A DNA stretch of 23,847 bases from an uncultured Clostridia bacterium (GTDB lineage: Bacteria > Bacillota > Clostridia > Oscillospirales > Acutalibacteraceae), in contig CALCYI010000018.1 of assembly GCA_937907605.1 (NCBI GenBank), forward strand, positions 1 through 23,847, in the 5' to 3' direction. Made by a program: the position numbers and the translations under genes. The notes under the pieces were generated by a model. It saw only the letters and a list, made by a program, of their open reading frames with translations. It searched no databases and was not told the origin of the DNA. Below, in pieces: positions 1 through 6,338 of the stretch (within the stretch, counting starts at the first letter, position 1; the number at the start of each line of letters is the position of its first letter).

Positions 1-15
1 ATCTTAAAATATGCA

Positions 16-51
16 GAAACGCAAGAAAAACGCGTCGAAACGCAAGAAAAA
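16..51 (-). promoter_or_regulatory. LytTR-type direct-repeat operator (left copy)
   Basis: Two identical 15-bp repeats (plus strand GAAACGCAAGAAAAA at 16-30 and 37-51) have a period of exactly 21 bp. AgrA/LytTR regulators are known to bind paired direct repeats about two helical turns apart. A near-identical pair with the same period precedes the LytTR regulator at 2118-2153. This copy lies just beyond the kinase gene, so it probably controls a leftward gene outside the window. The site is inferred; the repeats are visible. Confidence 0.7.
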
Positions 52-71
52 AGCGACTTGACATTGTCAAG
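47..71 (-). terminator. weak terminator after the kinase gene
   Basis: A perfect 7+1+7 palindrome (CTTGACATTGTCAAG, 57-71) overlaps the kinase stop codon. On the minus strand it is followed after four bases by six Ts (47-52). The stem is short and the T run overlaps the LytTR repeat, so it may be only partly efficient. Confidence 0.4.
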
Positions 72-1362
72 CCTCTTTGTTCAATAGAATTACCGTTGCA
101 ACGAATTCTCGTTTATCACTGTTATATTCCCACTCGAGCTCGCCGCTGTATTGCTTCAGCGTTTTGGTAACGCTCTTCAAGCCGACACCGTGGAGCTTTT
201 TGTTTTGCTTTGTTGTTTTCAGGTTTTTGTCGGGCGGTGTATCGCAACTGTTGGTGAGCATCACGGAATCATAGGTGTTAATCTTGTTCGTTTTGAAAGT
301 AATGGTTTTCGCCTCAGAATTCAGCGCCGCTTCCAGTGCGTTGTCCAACAGGTTGCCGAGAATGGTGACTAAATCGTAATCGCTGACAAAGCCGAGATTG
401 GATATTTTGATTTCAAAATCAAACGTAACGCCTTTCAGTTCGCACTCTGTCACATACTTGTTGATAATAATATCCAGCGTATGATTGCCGCTGTGACAGG
501 TGTTGCGGTTGGCGTTCATTTCCTTTGTGATTCTGTCAATATACTCCTGCTGTTCAGTGCCGCCCATATTGCGCAGGGCAAACAAATGATTTTTATAATC
601 GTGCGTCAGAATCTGCATTGCCTGGTTTTTCTGCTCAAGCAGATTAAGATACTGCATATCCATTTCGTTTTTCTGCTCGCGTGCCTTAAGTTCGGCAAAT
701 TCATTTTCCCGCTTTTGAATTCGTTGCGTATAGATGGCGGTTAAGCAGCACAGAACAATAGATGCGGACGTAATCACAATTGTTGCGATAAGCAGTGTTT
801 TTGAGAGTTGATACTCCAAACTGATTCTGAACAAAAACACTAAAAGAATCAATACAATCATAGGGTAAAGCAAATTCAAATAGGTTTTGCTCATACTACC
901 AACGGCGTGATTCTTTTTATACGACAAAGTGTTGGCAACAAAATAGACGATAACAAAATAGAGTGCCTTTGAGATAGCAACGCCGACGAAGAAGTATACG
1001 ACGTCGCTGTTCATAACAAACATAATCCTACCGACAAAATATTCCGTGCCGACCTCTGCAATAATTTCAGTTGCTACCATGATGAAAATCAGAATAGCAG
1101 AGTGAAAAATGCAGCTTTTAAATGATATGTCAAAACATAACTTTGCAAATATCAGTGTCATTAAAAAGCAGGTAAATATATTAACAAAAATATTGTTGTC
1201 TTTTAAAACAGCATTAGGTAAAAAATGCAGAGTATATAAGCCCTCTATCATCAGTATGGATACAAACGGTTTGAATTTTGACTCATAATTCGTACTGAAA
1301 TAATAGTAGGTAATAAATCCTTCAATAAAACATGCGATTGCTATCGGAATGAGATTGGACAT
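67..1362 (-). CDS. AgrC-like sensor histidine kinase
   Basis: Membrane sensor kinase of the AgrC/ComD type, 431 aa. The N-terminal ~215 residues are a run of about six hydrophobic helices. A charged linker follows, then the phosphoacceptor box THDYKNHLFALR with His near residue 254. The C-terminal GHKL ATPase domain shows an N box (TILGNLLDNALEAA) and a G box (HGVGLKSV). The ATG at 1362 is chosen over an in-frame TTG at 1389 because an AGGAG site (in AAGAGGAGATAAACAG) sits just upstream. It starts 4 bp after the stop of the response regulator gene, so the two are translationally coupled. This kinase class usually senses secreted peptides, but no agrB/agrD-like gene is visible here, so the ligand is unknown. 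Confidence 0.9.
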   Translation of the reverse strand: MSNLIPIAIACFIEGFITYYYFSTNYESKFKPFVSILMIEGLYTLHFLPNAVLKDNNIFVNIFTCFLMTLIFAKLCFDISFKSCIFHSAILIFIMVATEIIAEVGTEYFVGRIMFVMNSDVVYFFVGVAISKALYFVIVYFVANTLSYKKNHAVGSMSKTYLNLLYPMIVLILLVFLFRISLEYQLSKTLLIATIVITSASIVLCCLTAIYTQRIQKRENEFAELKAREQKNEMDMQYLNLLEQKNQAMQILTHDYKNHLFALRNMGGTEQQEYIDRITKEMNANRNTCHSGNHTLDIIINKYVTECELKGVTFDFEIKISNLGFVSDYDLVTILGNLLDNALEAALNSEAKTITFKTNKINTYDSVMLTNSCDTPPDKNLKTTKQNKKLHGVGLKSVTKTLKQYSGELEWEYNSDKREFVATVILLNKEA

Positions 1363-1366
1363 CTGT

Positions 1367-2062
1367 TTATCTCCTCTTAATGTAATCAAACCAGAACCTG
1401 TGAAAATCCGCTTGCTTGCGGGTGGCGACGGATATTCTTGTATCGCCGAGATAAACCTCTTTATAACTGTAACGGGTAATGTAGTGAATATTAATCAAAA
1501 ACGACTTGTGCACCAGATAGAAAAAGGTATTCGGCAGCTTCGACACCAAATCGTCAAAGCTGTTTTTTGAAGTGTATTCTCCGCCGACAGTGGCAACGGT
1601 AACCTTTCTGTTCTCTCGCTTGATATAGATAATATCATTGACAAGAACCTTGATGTTTTCACCGTTCTTTTCAAGATAAATATCGACATAGGTTTCGTCC
1701 AGATATTCCATCGCTTTATCAAGAGAGGCATAGAGGCGCTTCTCGTCAAACGGCTTTTCAAAATAACGGAAGATGTGTAAATCCATTGCCTCGTCCTGAT
1801 ATTCCTCAAAGGCAGTAACAAAGAAAAGTATCACACGGCTGTTGCGCTTCTTCAGTTCCTTCGCCACTGAGATACCGTCTGCCTCAGGCATCTGAATATC
1901 CAGGAACGCAAGATCAAAGGCAGCCTCGCTGTTCAGTATTGCTTCGGGCGAAACCGAAGTCGTTATCTCCGTACTGATCAGGTGCGTTGCCATATACCGC
2001 TCAATATGAAATTGTAAATCGTCAACGAACTTCTGCTCGTCATCGAGAATTAATATACGCAT
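1367..2062 (-). CDS. AgrA-like LytTR response regulator
   Basis: Two-component response regulator, 231 aa. The receiver domain (residues 1-~120) has the acidic pocket LILDDE, the phosphoacceptor Asp55 in FLDIQMP, the conserved Thr in FFVTAF and the Lys in FEKPF. Residues ~130-231 form a LytTR DNA-binding domain (DIIYIKRENRKVTV ... FYLVHKSFLINIHYI). It is the first gene of an operon with the AgrC-like kinase, and its C-terminal codons carry the kinase ribosome binding site. Paired direct repeats upstream (2118-2153) suggest autoregulation, as is known for agr-type systems. Start ATG at 2062 with a modest GTGGTGA site upstream. Confidence 0.93.
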   Translation of the reverse strand: MRILILDDEQKFVDDLQFHIERYMATHLISTEITTSVSPEAILNSEAAFDLAFLDIQMPEADGISVAKELKKRNSRVILFFVTAFEEYQDEAMDLHIFRYFEKPFDEKRLYASLDKAMEYLDETYVDIYLEKNGENIKVLVNDIIYIKRENRKVTVATVGGEYTSKNSFDDLVSKLPNTFFYLVHKSFLINIHYITRYSYKEVYLGDTRISVATRKQADFHRFWFDYIKRR

Positions 2063-2117
2063 AATATCACCACTTTTATTTTACCATCAACAGTCTGAAT
2101 AATAAAGTGTAAATGTC

Positions 2118-2153
2118 AAACTGCAAGATATTCGTGTAGAAATGCAAGAAAAA
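2118..2153 (-). promoter_or_regulatory. LytTR-type direct-repeat operator before the response regulator
   Basis: AAACTGCAAGATATT (2118-2132) and GAAATGCAAGAAAAA (2139-2153) repeat with a 21-bp period and share the core A(C/A)TGCAAGA. They match the exact 15-bp repeats at 16-51. On the minus strand the core reads TCTTGC(A/G)(G/T)TT; the GCAGTTTGA stretch resembles the known AgrA half-site ACAGTTNAG. The site lies 56-91 bp upstream of the regulator start, a position fit for autoactivation. A TTGACA hexamer overlaps it (2114-2119), but I see no well-spaced -10 box. Confidence 0.65.
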
Positions 2154-2176
2154 AGAGGCTGTAAAAAAACAGCAAT

Positions 2177-2211
2177 TGAAAAAACGGGATTCGCTGAAAG
2201 TGAGTCCCGTT
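2177..2211. terminator. bidirectional intrinsic terminator
   Basis: Stem AACGGGA (2183-2189) / TCCCGTT (2205-2211), with an inner CGCT/AGTG helix and GAA loop. It is followed by GATTTTT on the plus strand and by six Ts on the minus strand. It separates the glnA-ANTAR transcript from the LytTR regulator promoter. Confidence 0.75.
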
Positions 2212-2434
2212 GATTTTTGTGTATGAAATTGTATTTTCTGTGGAAAAGTTGAAAAAATGTAGATTTTTTGGAATAACAAACAGAGGCTCCGAGTTTTGCA
2301 CCTTTGATGTTGAAAACTTTTCGGTTTTGTTTATGCCGCTTTGTAGGCGGCTCCGGTTTTCAGGCAATAACAAAAGGACAAAGCCAAAACTCAGCCCTAT
2401 TTACTTAGGGTGCCCCAATAGGATTGCCTATCCT
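2212..2434. other. intergenic spacer with hairpins, no gene
   Basis: I see no credible coding sequence here. It holds three inverted repeats: GCCGC/GCGGC (2335-2351), CCCTA/TAGGG (2395-2410) and ATAGG/CCTAT (2418-2431). The last two lie directly after the ANTAR gene stop and may protect or end the glnA-ANTAR mRNA, but neither has a clear T run. Confidence 0.4.
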
Positions 2435-3019
2435 TTAATTGTACCTGTCAATAATTTCTTCTGCAACCTGCTTTTTGGTGATGCAGCGATCCATTGCTTC
2501 CTTTTCGAGACAGTGGTGAGCTTCCGGCTCCAGCAAGCCCTCTTTACTTATGAGCAACCATTTTGCCTTGTTCACAAGACGGATTTCCTCCATCTTGTCC
2601 TCCATTCTGGTCGATTTTTTCTCGGCGCTTTGCAGCTTCGTTTTTGCCGTTGTAAGCCATCTGAGCGCGGTATCCATTGCCTGACGGCTCATCGGCTTCG
2701 GCAGGGTGAAAACTCCGTGACGAGAGACCTTGTCGTATATATCCGTGTGGATTTCATTCCTTACGAGAAGGAGCACAAGCGCCTTGCCCGAGGTGCTGCA
2801 GTCAATGGCAAAGCGCACGCCGGGGTCGTCGCTTAAAGGCGTGTTTATAATCACAAAATCAAAGCTCCTCTCATTTACTGCGCGCTGCGCCGAGGCAATA
2901 TTGCGTGCGTAACTGACTGGCGAAAAGCTCGTGTCGGGGAGCATTGCCGTCATTGCATTATTAAAATTTTCGGCGGAGGATACAACAAGCACGCTGTATG
3001 CCTGTTCTTTAAGTCCCAT
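2435..3019 (-). CDS. ANTAR-domain antiterminator with degenerate receiver
   Basis: 194-aa regulator. Residues 1-~120 have a response-regulator-like fold, but the usual N-terminal acidic pair is absent (VLVVSSAEN) and the phosphoacceptor position is Asn59 (FVIINTPLSDD), so phosphorylation is unlikely. A helical linker with SAEKKSTRMEDKMEE leads into a C-terminal ANTAR domain (~138-192: EEIRLVNKAKWLLI ... AMDRCITKKQVAEEIIDRY). ANTAR proteins are known to bind paired RNA hairpins and prevent transcription termination. It lies 32 bp downstream of glnA in the same direction, with an AAGGAGGG site. The terminators in the glnA and gdhA leaders are its likely targets. The signal it senses is unknown; comparable NasR/AmiR proteins respond through partner domains or proteins. 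Confidence 0.9.
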   Translation of the reverse strand: MGLKEQAYSVLVVSSAENFNNAMTAMLPDTSFSPVSYARNIASAQRAVNERSFDFVIINTPLSDDPGVRFAIDCSTSGKALVLLLVRNEIHTDIYDKVSRHGVFTLPKPMSRQAMDTALRWLTTAKTKLQSAEKKSTRMEDKMEEIRLVNKAKWLLISKEGLLEPEAHHCLEKEAMDRCITKKQVAEEIIDRYN

Positions 3020-3051
3020 TATGCTCCCTCCTTTTCGTCAGTTTTTATCGG

Positions 3052-4263
3052 TTATTTACAGTAAATATCAAAGATTTTTTCGGGTATATACTTTTTTATA
3101 AATTCGCTTTGCGCCGCCTTATGCTTTGCTTCCTCCAGCGTCTGAGGGAGCTTTTCGAAGCGTGAGAGCGTTTCCTCATCGGCGGTGTATAAATTAAAGT
3201 CTGCAACAAACGGCAAATCAAGGTTATTCTTAATTCCGTACAAACCCGAATATATCATAAGCGCAAAGGCGATATACGGGTTAACGGACGGGTCTGCGCT
3301 GCGCAGCTCTGCGCGCTTATATTGACCGACTGCTGCGGGAATACGCACAAGCTGCGAGCGGTTCTCGCTTGACCACGAAACGTAGCGAGGCGCTTTATTG
3401 CTGCCGAGGCGGTCATAGGATTTTTCCGTAGGATTTAAGAACGCGGTCATATCAACCGCTTTGTCAAGCACGCCCGCAATCATATAGGGCATAATGTTGT
3501 CCGTGCCGTCCTCAGCCTTTACGGATACGTTGATATGGAAGCCGTTGCCAGGCTTATCGGGGAGCGGCTTCGGCGAAAAATCAGCGTAAAGCCCGTTCCT
3601 GCTCGCGACCGTTTTTACAATCGTCTGGAGCGTCATTACGTTGTCTGCGGCGGTAAGCGGGTCGGAATAGCGGAAATCAATCTCGTTTTGCCCGGGTCCC
3701 TCCTCGTGATGTGAGCTTTCGGGGCTAATACCCATCTGCTCGAGCGTGAGGCAGATTTCACGGCGGATGTTTTCGCCCCTGTCGTCGGGTGCTAAATCCA
3801 TATAGCCCGCTCTGTCGTACGGCGTTTTCGTAGGCTCGCCGTTTTCGTCAAGCTTAAAGAGGTAAAATTCCTGCTCAGCTCCGAAATAGAAGTGATAACC
3901 CGCCTTTTCAGCGTCGTCAACCGCGTTTTTGAGCAGCGTTCTCGTGTCGCACTCAAACGGTCTGCCGTCGGGATAGGTAATGAAGCAGTACATTCTCACA
4001 ACCTTTCCCTGCTCTGGACGCCACGGAAGAATAGTAAGCGTATCAGCATCGGGGTGAAGCAGCAAATCCGAATGTACCTCACCTCCGAAGCCGGTAATAG
4101 CGGAGCCGTCAAGCGCTATTCCGTAACCGAAAGCGCGCTCGAGCTCGTCAGCCATAATTGAGATATTTTTCTGTCGCCCGTAAACGTCGCAGAACGCGAG
4201 GCGTACGAACTTAACATCCTCCTCAAGAGCGAACTGTATAATTTCATCCTTGGTATATTTCAT
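3052..4263 (-). CDS. glnA: glutamine synthetase, type I
   Basis: ATP-dependent glutamate + ammonia ligase, 403 aa, cytoplasmic. The beta-grasp N-terminus (KFVRLAFCDVYGRQKN) is followed by the catalytic motifs GAEQEFYLF, SSHHEEGPGQNEIDF, GNGFHINVS, the NRSQLVRIP loop and RAELRSADPSVNPY. The His-x-Asn order in GFHIN is that of the Gram-positive GSI-alpha group, and no adenylylation segment is apparent. It ends about 25 residues earlier than typical GlnA, at PEKIFDIYCK, lacking the usual EWxxYRxxVxxWExxxY tail. It is the first gene of an operon with the ANTAR regulator and diverges from gdhA. The leader contains an intrinsic terminator and a shared RNA-like motif. Start ATG 4263, with GAAAGAAGG upstream. 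Confidence 0.96.
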   Translation of the reverse strand: MKYTKDEIIQFALEEDVKFVRLAFCDVYGRQKNISIMADELERAFGYGIALDGSAITGFGGEVHSDLLLHPDADTLTILPWRPEQGKVVRMYCFITYPDGRPFECDTRTLLKNAVDDAEKAGYHFYFGAEQEFYLFKLDENGEPTKTPYDRAGYMDLAPDDRGENIRREICLTLEQMGISPESSHHEEGPGQNEIDFRYSDPLTAADNVMTLQTIVKTVASRNGLYADFSPKPLPDKPGNGFHINVSVKAEDGTDNIMPYMIAGVLDKAVDMTAFLNPTEKSYDRLGSNKAPRYVSWSSENRSQLVRIPAAVGQYKRAELRSADPSVNPYIAFALMIYSGLYGIKNNLDLPFVADFNLYTADEETLSRFEKLPQTLEEAKHKAAQSEFIKKYIPEKIFDIYCK

Positions 4264-4283
4264 AGTAAAACCTTCTTTCTAAA

Positions 4284-4329
4284 AGGCACAAACTGTCGAA
4301 TCCAATACGGTTTTCATTAGCTTGCGCCT
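4284..4329 (-). promoter_or_regulatory. conserved leader motif, copy A (glnA 5' UTR)
   Basis: As RNA, the ends AGGCGCA and UGUGCCU can pair (7 bp, one wobble) around a 25-nt core (4298-4322) reading AGCUAAUGAAAACCGUAU-U-GGAUUC. The core is repeated with one change (U to C) upstream of pyrG at 6286-6310, also inside a closing stem just before a ribosome binding site. It could be a small cis-regulatory RNA or a dispersed repeat. It lies between the leader terminator and the glnA ribosome binding site. Confidence 0.5.
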
Positions 4330-4332
4330 ACT

Positions 4333-4380
4333 AAAAAACGCGCTCATTAAAAACGGGTAGTCCCTCGAATTAATGAACGC
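4333..4380 (-). terminator. attenuator in the glnA leader
   Basis: 11-bp stem (4370-4380 with 4340-4350, GCGTTCATTAA/TTAATGAGCGC, one wobble) enclosing a GGGACTACCC hairpin, followed on the minus strand by six Ts (4333-4338). It lies between the glnA promoter and start codon, so glnA expression should require read-through. Its 5' arm contains UUCAUUA, which can also pair with UAAUGAA in the downstream conserved core, a possible antiterminator pairing. Confidence 0.75.
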
Positions 4381-4396
4381 CTTTGCTCATAAAGTT

Positions 4397-4425
4397 AATA
4401 TATAATACGAAACATTTATTGTCAA
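4397..4425 (-). promoter_or_regulatory. glnA sigma-70 promoter
   Basis: TTGACA (4420-4425) and TATATT (4397-4402) on the minus strand, with a 17-bp spacer. Transcription should start near 4390, giving a ~127-nt leader. It is back to back with the gdhA promoter; the two -35 boxes are 21 bp apart. Confidence 0.85.
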
Positions 4426-4446
4426 GAAATTTTTAAAAAAAAGGGC

Positions 4447-4475
4447 TTGACAAAGCGCTTTTAATGGTGTAACAT
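4447..4475 (+). promoter_or_regulatory. gdhA sigma-70 promoter
   Basis: TTGACA (4447-4452), 17-bp spacer, TAACAT (4470-4475). Transcription should start near 4482, leaving a ~135-nt leader before gdhA. Confidence 0.82.
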
Positions 4476-4492
4476 TTCATATTGTAAAGGCA

Positions 4493-4533
4493 AAGGGGTC
4501 TTTGAGCGATGTACTCAAGGACTCTTTATTTTT
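4493..4533 (+). terminator. attenuator in the gdhA leader
   Basis: A long hairpin (5' arm 4493-4506, 3' arm 4514-4527, up to 14 bp with three wobbles, 7-nt loop) is followed by TTTATTTTT. It lies about 10 nt after the predicted transcription start and 84 nt before gdhA, so it should abort transcription unless antiterminated. The architecture mirrors the glnA leader. I could not identify the classical ANTAR hexaloop pair with confidence. Confidence 0.75.
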
Positions 4534-4616
4534 ATGAAAATATAGTAAAGGCAAATTTGTCTTTTGGGTATTTTTACACGGAGGCTGCCTTTAACTGCTT
4601 TTTAGGAGGAAAGATT

Positions 4617-5951
4617 ATGGCATATGTTGATGAAGTAATGGATTTCTTAAAGAGACGCGACGGTAACGAGCCAGAGTTTTTACAGGCTGTAAGCGAGGTT
4701 TTCGACTCCCTGCGCCCCGTAATCGAGGCTAACGAGGAGAGATACAGAAAGCTCGCGCTGCTTGAAAGGCTTGTGGAGCCGGAAAGAATTTTCCGTTTCA
4801 GAGTACCGTGGATTGACGACGAAGGTCAGGTACATGTAAACCGCGCGTACCGCGTTCAGTTTAACTCTGCAATCGGTCCGTACAAGGGCGGCTTAAGGCT
4901 TCACCCGAGCGTTACGCTTTCCGTAATTAAATTCCTCGGCTTTGAACAGATTTTCAAAAACTCCTTAACCGGTCTGCCTATCGGCGGCGGTAAGGGCGGC
5001 TCCGACTTCGACCCAAAGGGCAAGAGCGACAGAGAGATTATGATGTTCTGCCAGAGCTTTATGACCGAGCTTTGTAAGGTTATCGGTGAGAATACCGACG
5101 TTCCCGCAGGCGACATCGGCACGGGCGCAAGGGAAATCGGCTATATGTTCGGTCAGTATAAGAGAATTCAGAAGCGCTACGAGGGCGTATTAACGGGTAA
5201 GGGTTTATCCTTCGGCGGCTCGCTTACGAGGACCGAGGCGACGGGCTACGGACTCCTTTACATAACCGAGGAAATGCTAAAGGACCACGGTATTGAAATC
5301 GCGGGCAAGACAGTTGTTGTATCCGGCTCAGGTAACGTTGCTATTTATGCCGTTGAAAAGGCGGAGCAGCTCGGCGCTAAGGTCGTAACCGTATCCGATT
5401 CAACGGGCTGGGTTTACGACCCCGAGGGAATTGACGTTGAGCTCCTTAAGGAAATTAAGGAGGTTAAGCGTGCAAGACTTACGGAATATGCTGCGGCAAG
5501 ACCGTCGGCGCAGTACCACGAGGGCAAGGGCGTATGGAGTATTAAATGTGACATCGCGCTTCCGTGCGCTACTCAGAACGAGCTTCATCTTGAGGACGCT
5601 AAGCAGCTTGTTGCTAACGGCGTTATTGCGGTCTGCGAGGGCGCAAATATGCCTACCACAAGGGACGCAACGGCTTATCTCCAGGAGAACGGAGTGCTCT
5701 TCCTTCCCGGTAAGGCAGCTAACGCGGGCGGCGTAGCAACCTCAGCCCTTGAAATGAGCCAGAACTCCGAGAGAGTTTACTGGTCCTTTGAAAAGGTTGA
5801 CAGAAAGCTCAAGGATATTATGGTTAATATTTATCACAATATCGACGAGGCTTCTAAGAAATACGGTCTTGACGGCGATTACGTTGCGGGCGCAAATATT
5901 GCGGGCTTTGAAAAGGTTGCGGACGCAATGATTGCACAGGGCGTAGTATAA
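4617..5951 (+). CDS. gdhA: glutamate dehydrogenase, hexameric NADP type
   Basis: Interconverts 2-oxoglutarate plus ammonia and glutamate, 444 aa, matching the small hexameric GDH family. Visible motifs: RVQFNSAIGPYKGGLRLHP (substrate site with the Lys of GPYKGG), LPIGGGKGGSDFDPKG with the catalytic-region Lys, DVPAGDIGTGAREIGYM, and a Rossmann dinucleotide fold starting at VVVSGSGNVAIYAVEKA. The C-terminus has GKAANAGGVATSALEMSQNS. An in-frame upstream ATG at 4509 lies inside the leader hairpin; the ATG at 4617 is chosen because AGGAGGA (4604-4610) precedes it and the protein then begins at the usual family start. Divergent from glnA, so both ammonia-assimilation routes share one control region. 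Confidence 0.96.
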   Translation: MAYVDEVMDFLKRRDGNEPEFLQAVSEVFDSLRPVIEANEERYRKLALLERLVEPERIFRFRVPWIDDEGQVHVNRAYRVQFNSAIGPYKGGLRLHPSVTLSVIKFLGFEQIFKNSLTGLPIGGGKGGSDFDPKGKSDREIMMFCQSFMTELCKVIGENTDVPAGDIGTGAREIGYMFGQYKRIQKRYEGVLTGKGLSFGGSLTRTEATGYGLLYITEEMLKDHGIEIAGKTVVVSGSGNVAIYAVEKAEQLGAKVVTVSDSTGWVYDPEGIDVELLKEIKEVKRARLTEYAAARPSAQYHEGKGVWSIKCDIALPCATQNELHLEDAKQLVANGVIAVCEGANMPTTRDATAYLQENGVLFLPGKAANAGGVATSALEMSQNSERVYWSFEKVDRKLKDIMVNIYHNIDEASKKYGLDGDYVAGANIAGFEKVADAMIAQGVV

Positions 5952-5974
5952 TAATTCGGAATTAGGAATTATTA
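5949..5974. repeat. inverted repeat at the gdhA stop codon
   Basis: A perfect 9-bp inverted repeat, TAATAATTC (5949-5957) and GAATTATTA (5966-5974), begins with the gdhA stop codon. There is no T run after it; it may act as a 3' mRNA stability element. Confidence 0.45.
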
Positions 5975-6006
5975 GTATAGCTATAACAAACTTAAATATA
6001 AATGGC

Positions 6007-6039
6007 AAAGGCGTCGCTGATTTTATCGGTGATGCCTTT
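6007..6039 (+). terminator. gdhA terminator
   Basis: A 15-bp stem with wobble pairs (AAAGGCGTCGCTGAT with ATCGGTGATGCCTTT) and a 3-nt TTT loop, followed by CTCACTTTTC. The T run is imperfect, but the stem is strong and well placed about 55 bp after gdhA. Confidence 0.65.
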
Positions 6040-6049
6040 CTCACTTTTC

Positions 6050-6324
6050 AGGCACGCACTGACGAATCCGAAACGCTTAAAATGAGCTATTTAAGCGAAC
6101 TTTGGCGTTTTCGCTTTTGCTTGGCGTCAGCCAAGCTGCAATCTCAAGCCACCAAACTTCATCTTAACTAACTGCATTTTAAGTGCTTTGCCGTTTTCGT
6201 TAAGCTGATTTGGCCTTAGATGCGGCAAAAAACGCAGGAATACTTGCGTATTCCGAGTATTTTTAACAATATATAAGGGCAAAGCAGCTAATGAAAACCG
6301 TATCGGATTCATTAGCGCGTGCCT
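6050..6324. repeat. 275-bp structured element with imperfect terminal inverted repeats
   Basis: The left end AGGCACGCACTGACGAATCC and the right end, read inward, AGGCACGCGCTAATGAATCC match at 17 of 20 positions, and weaker similarity continues for another ~20 bp. Inside are hairpins CGCTTAAA/TTTAAGCG, AAGCGAA/TTCGCTT, CTTGGC/GCCAAG and GGAATAC/GTATTCC, and a diverged direct repeat around CCGTTTTCG. I see no coding sequence and no target duplication. It could be a MITE-like or other dispersed element. A third copy of the end sequence lies in the glnA leader (4284-4329). The right end carries the leader motif of the small ORF and pyrG. Confidence 0.5.
6277..6324 (+). promoter_or_regulatory. conserved leader motif, copy C (before small ORF and pyrG)
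   Basis: GGGCA (6277-6281) can pair with UGCCU (6320-6324) around the 25-nt core 6286-6310, which differs from the glnA leader core at one base (C for U). In this copy GCTAATGAA and TTCATTAGC also form a perfect 9-bp hairpin, which the glnA copy does not preserve. The 3' end directly abuts the ribosome binding site of the small ORF. Candidate cis-regulatory RNA, or the end of a dispersed repeat. Confidence 0.5.
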
Positions 6325-6338
6325 AAGAGGTGAACAAA

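Noticed and set aside
16..51. CRISPR-like repeats at the left end
   Set aside because: Only two short units with a 6-bp spacer; the 21-bp period and the matching pair near the LytTR gene fit an operator much better.
2210..2836. 208-codon plus-strand open frame
   Set aside because: It runs antisense through the well-supported ANTAR gene, has no ribosome site and no recognisable domain.
3480..3560. Loss of a catalytic His in glnA (GFHIN instead of GMHxH)
   Set aside because: Asn at the second position is normal in Gram-positive GSI-alpha enzymes, so this is not a defect.
4493..4533. Classical ANTAR hexaloop (A at loop position 1, G at 4) in the gdhA leader hairpin
   Set aside because: The loop is seven bases (CGATGTA) and does not fit the known pattern convincingly; I call it only a terminator.
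4509..4616. In-frame N-terminal extension of gdhA from an ATG at 4509
   Set aside because: That ATG lies inside the leader terminator hairpin without a ribosome site, and the extra 36 residues do not belong to the glutamate dehydrogenase family; AGGAGGA marks 4617.
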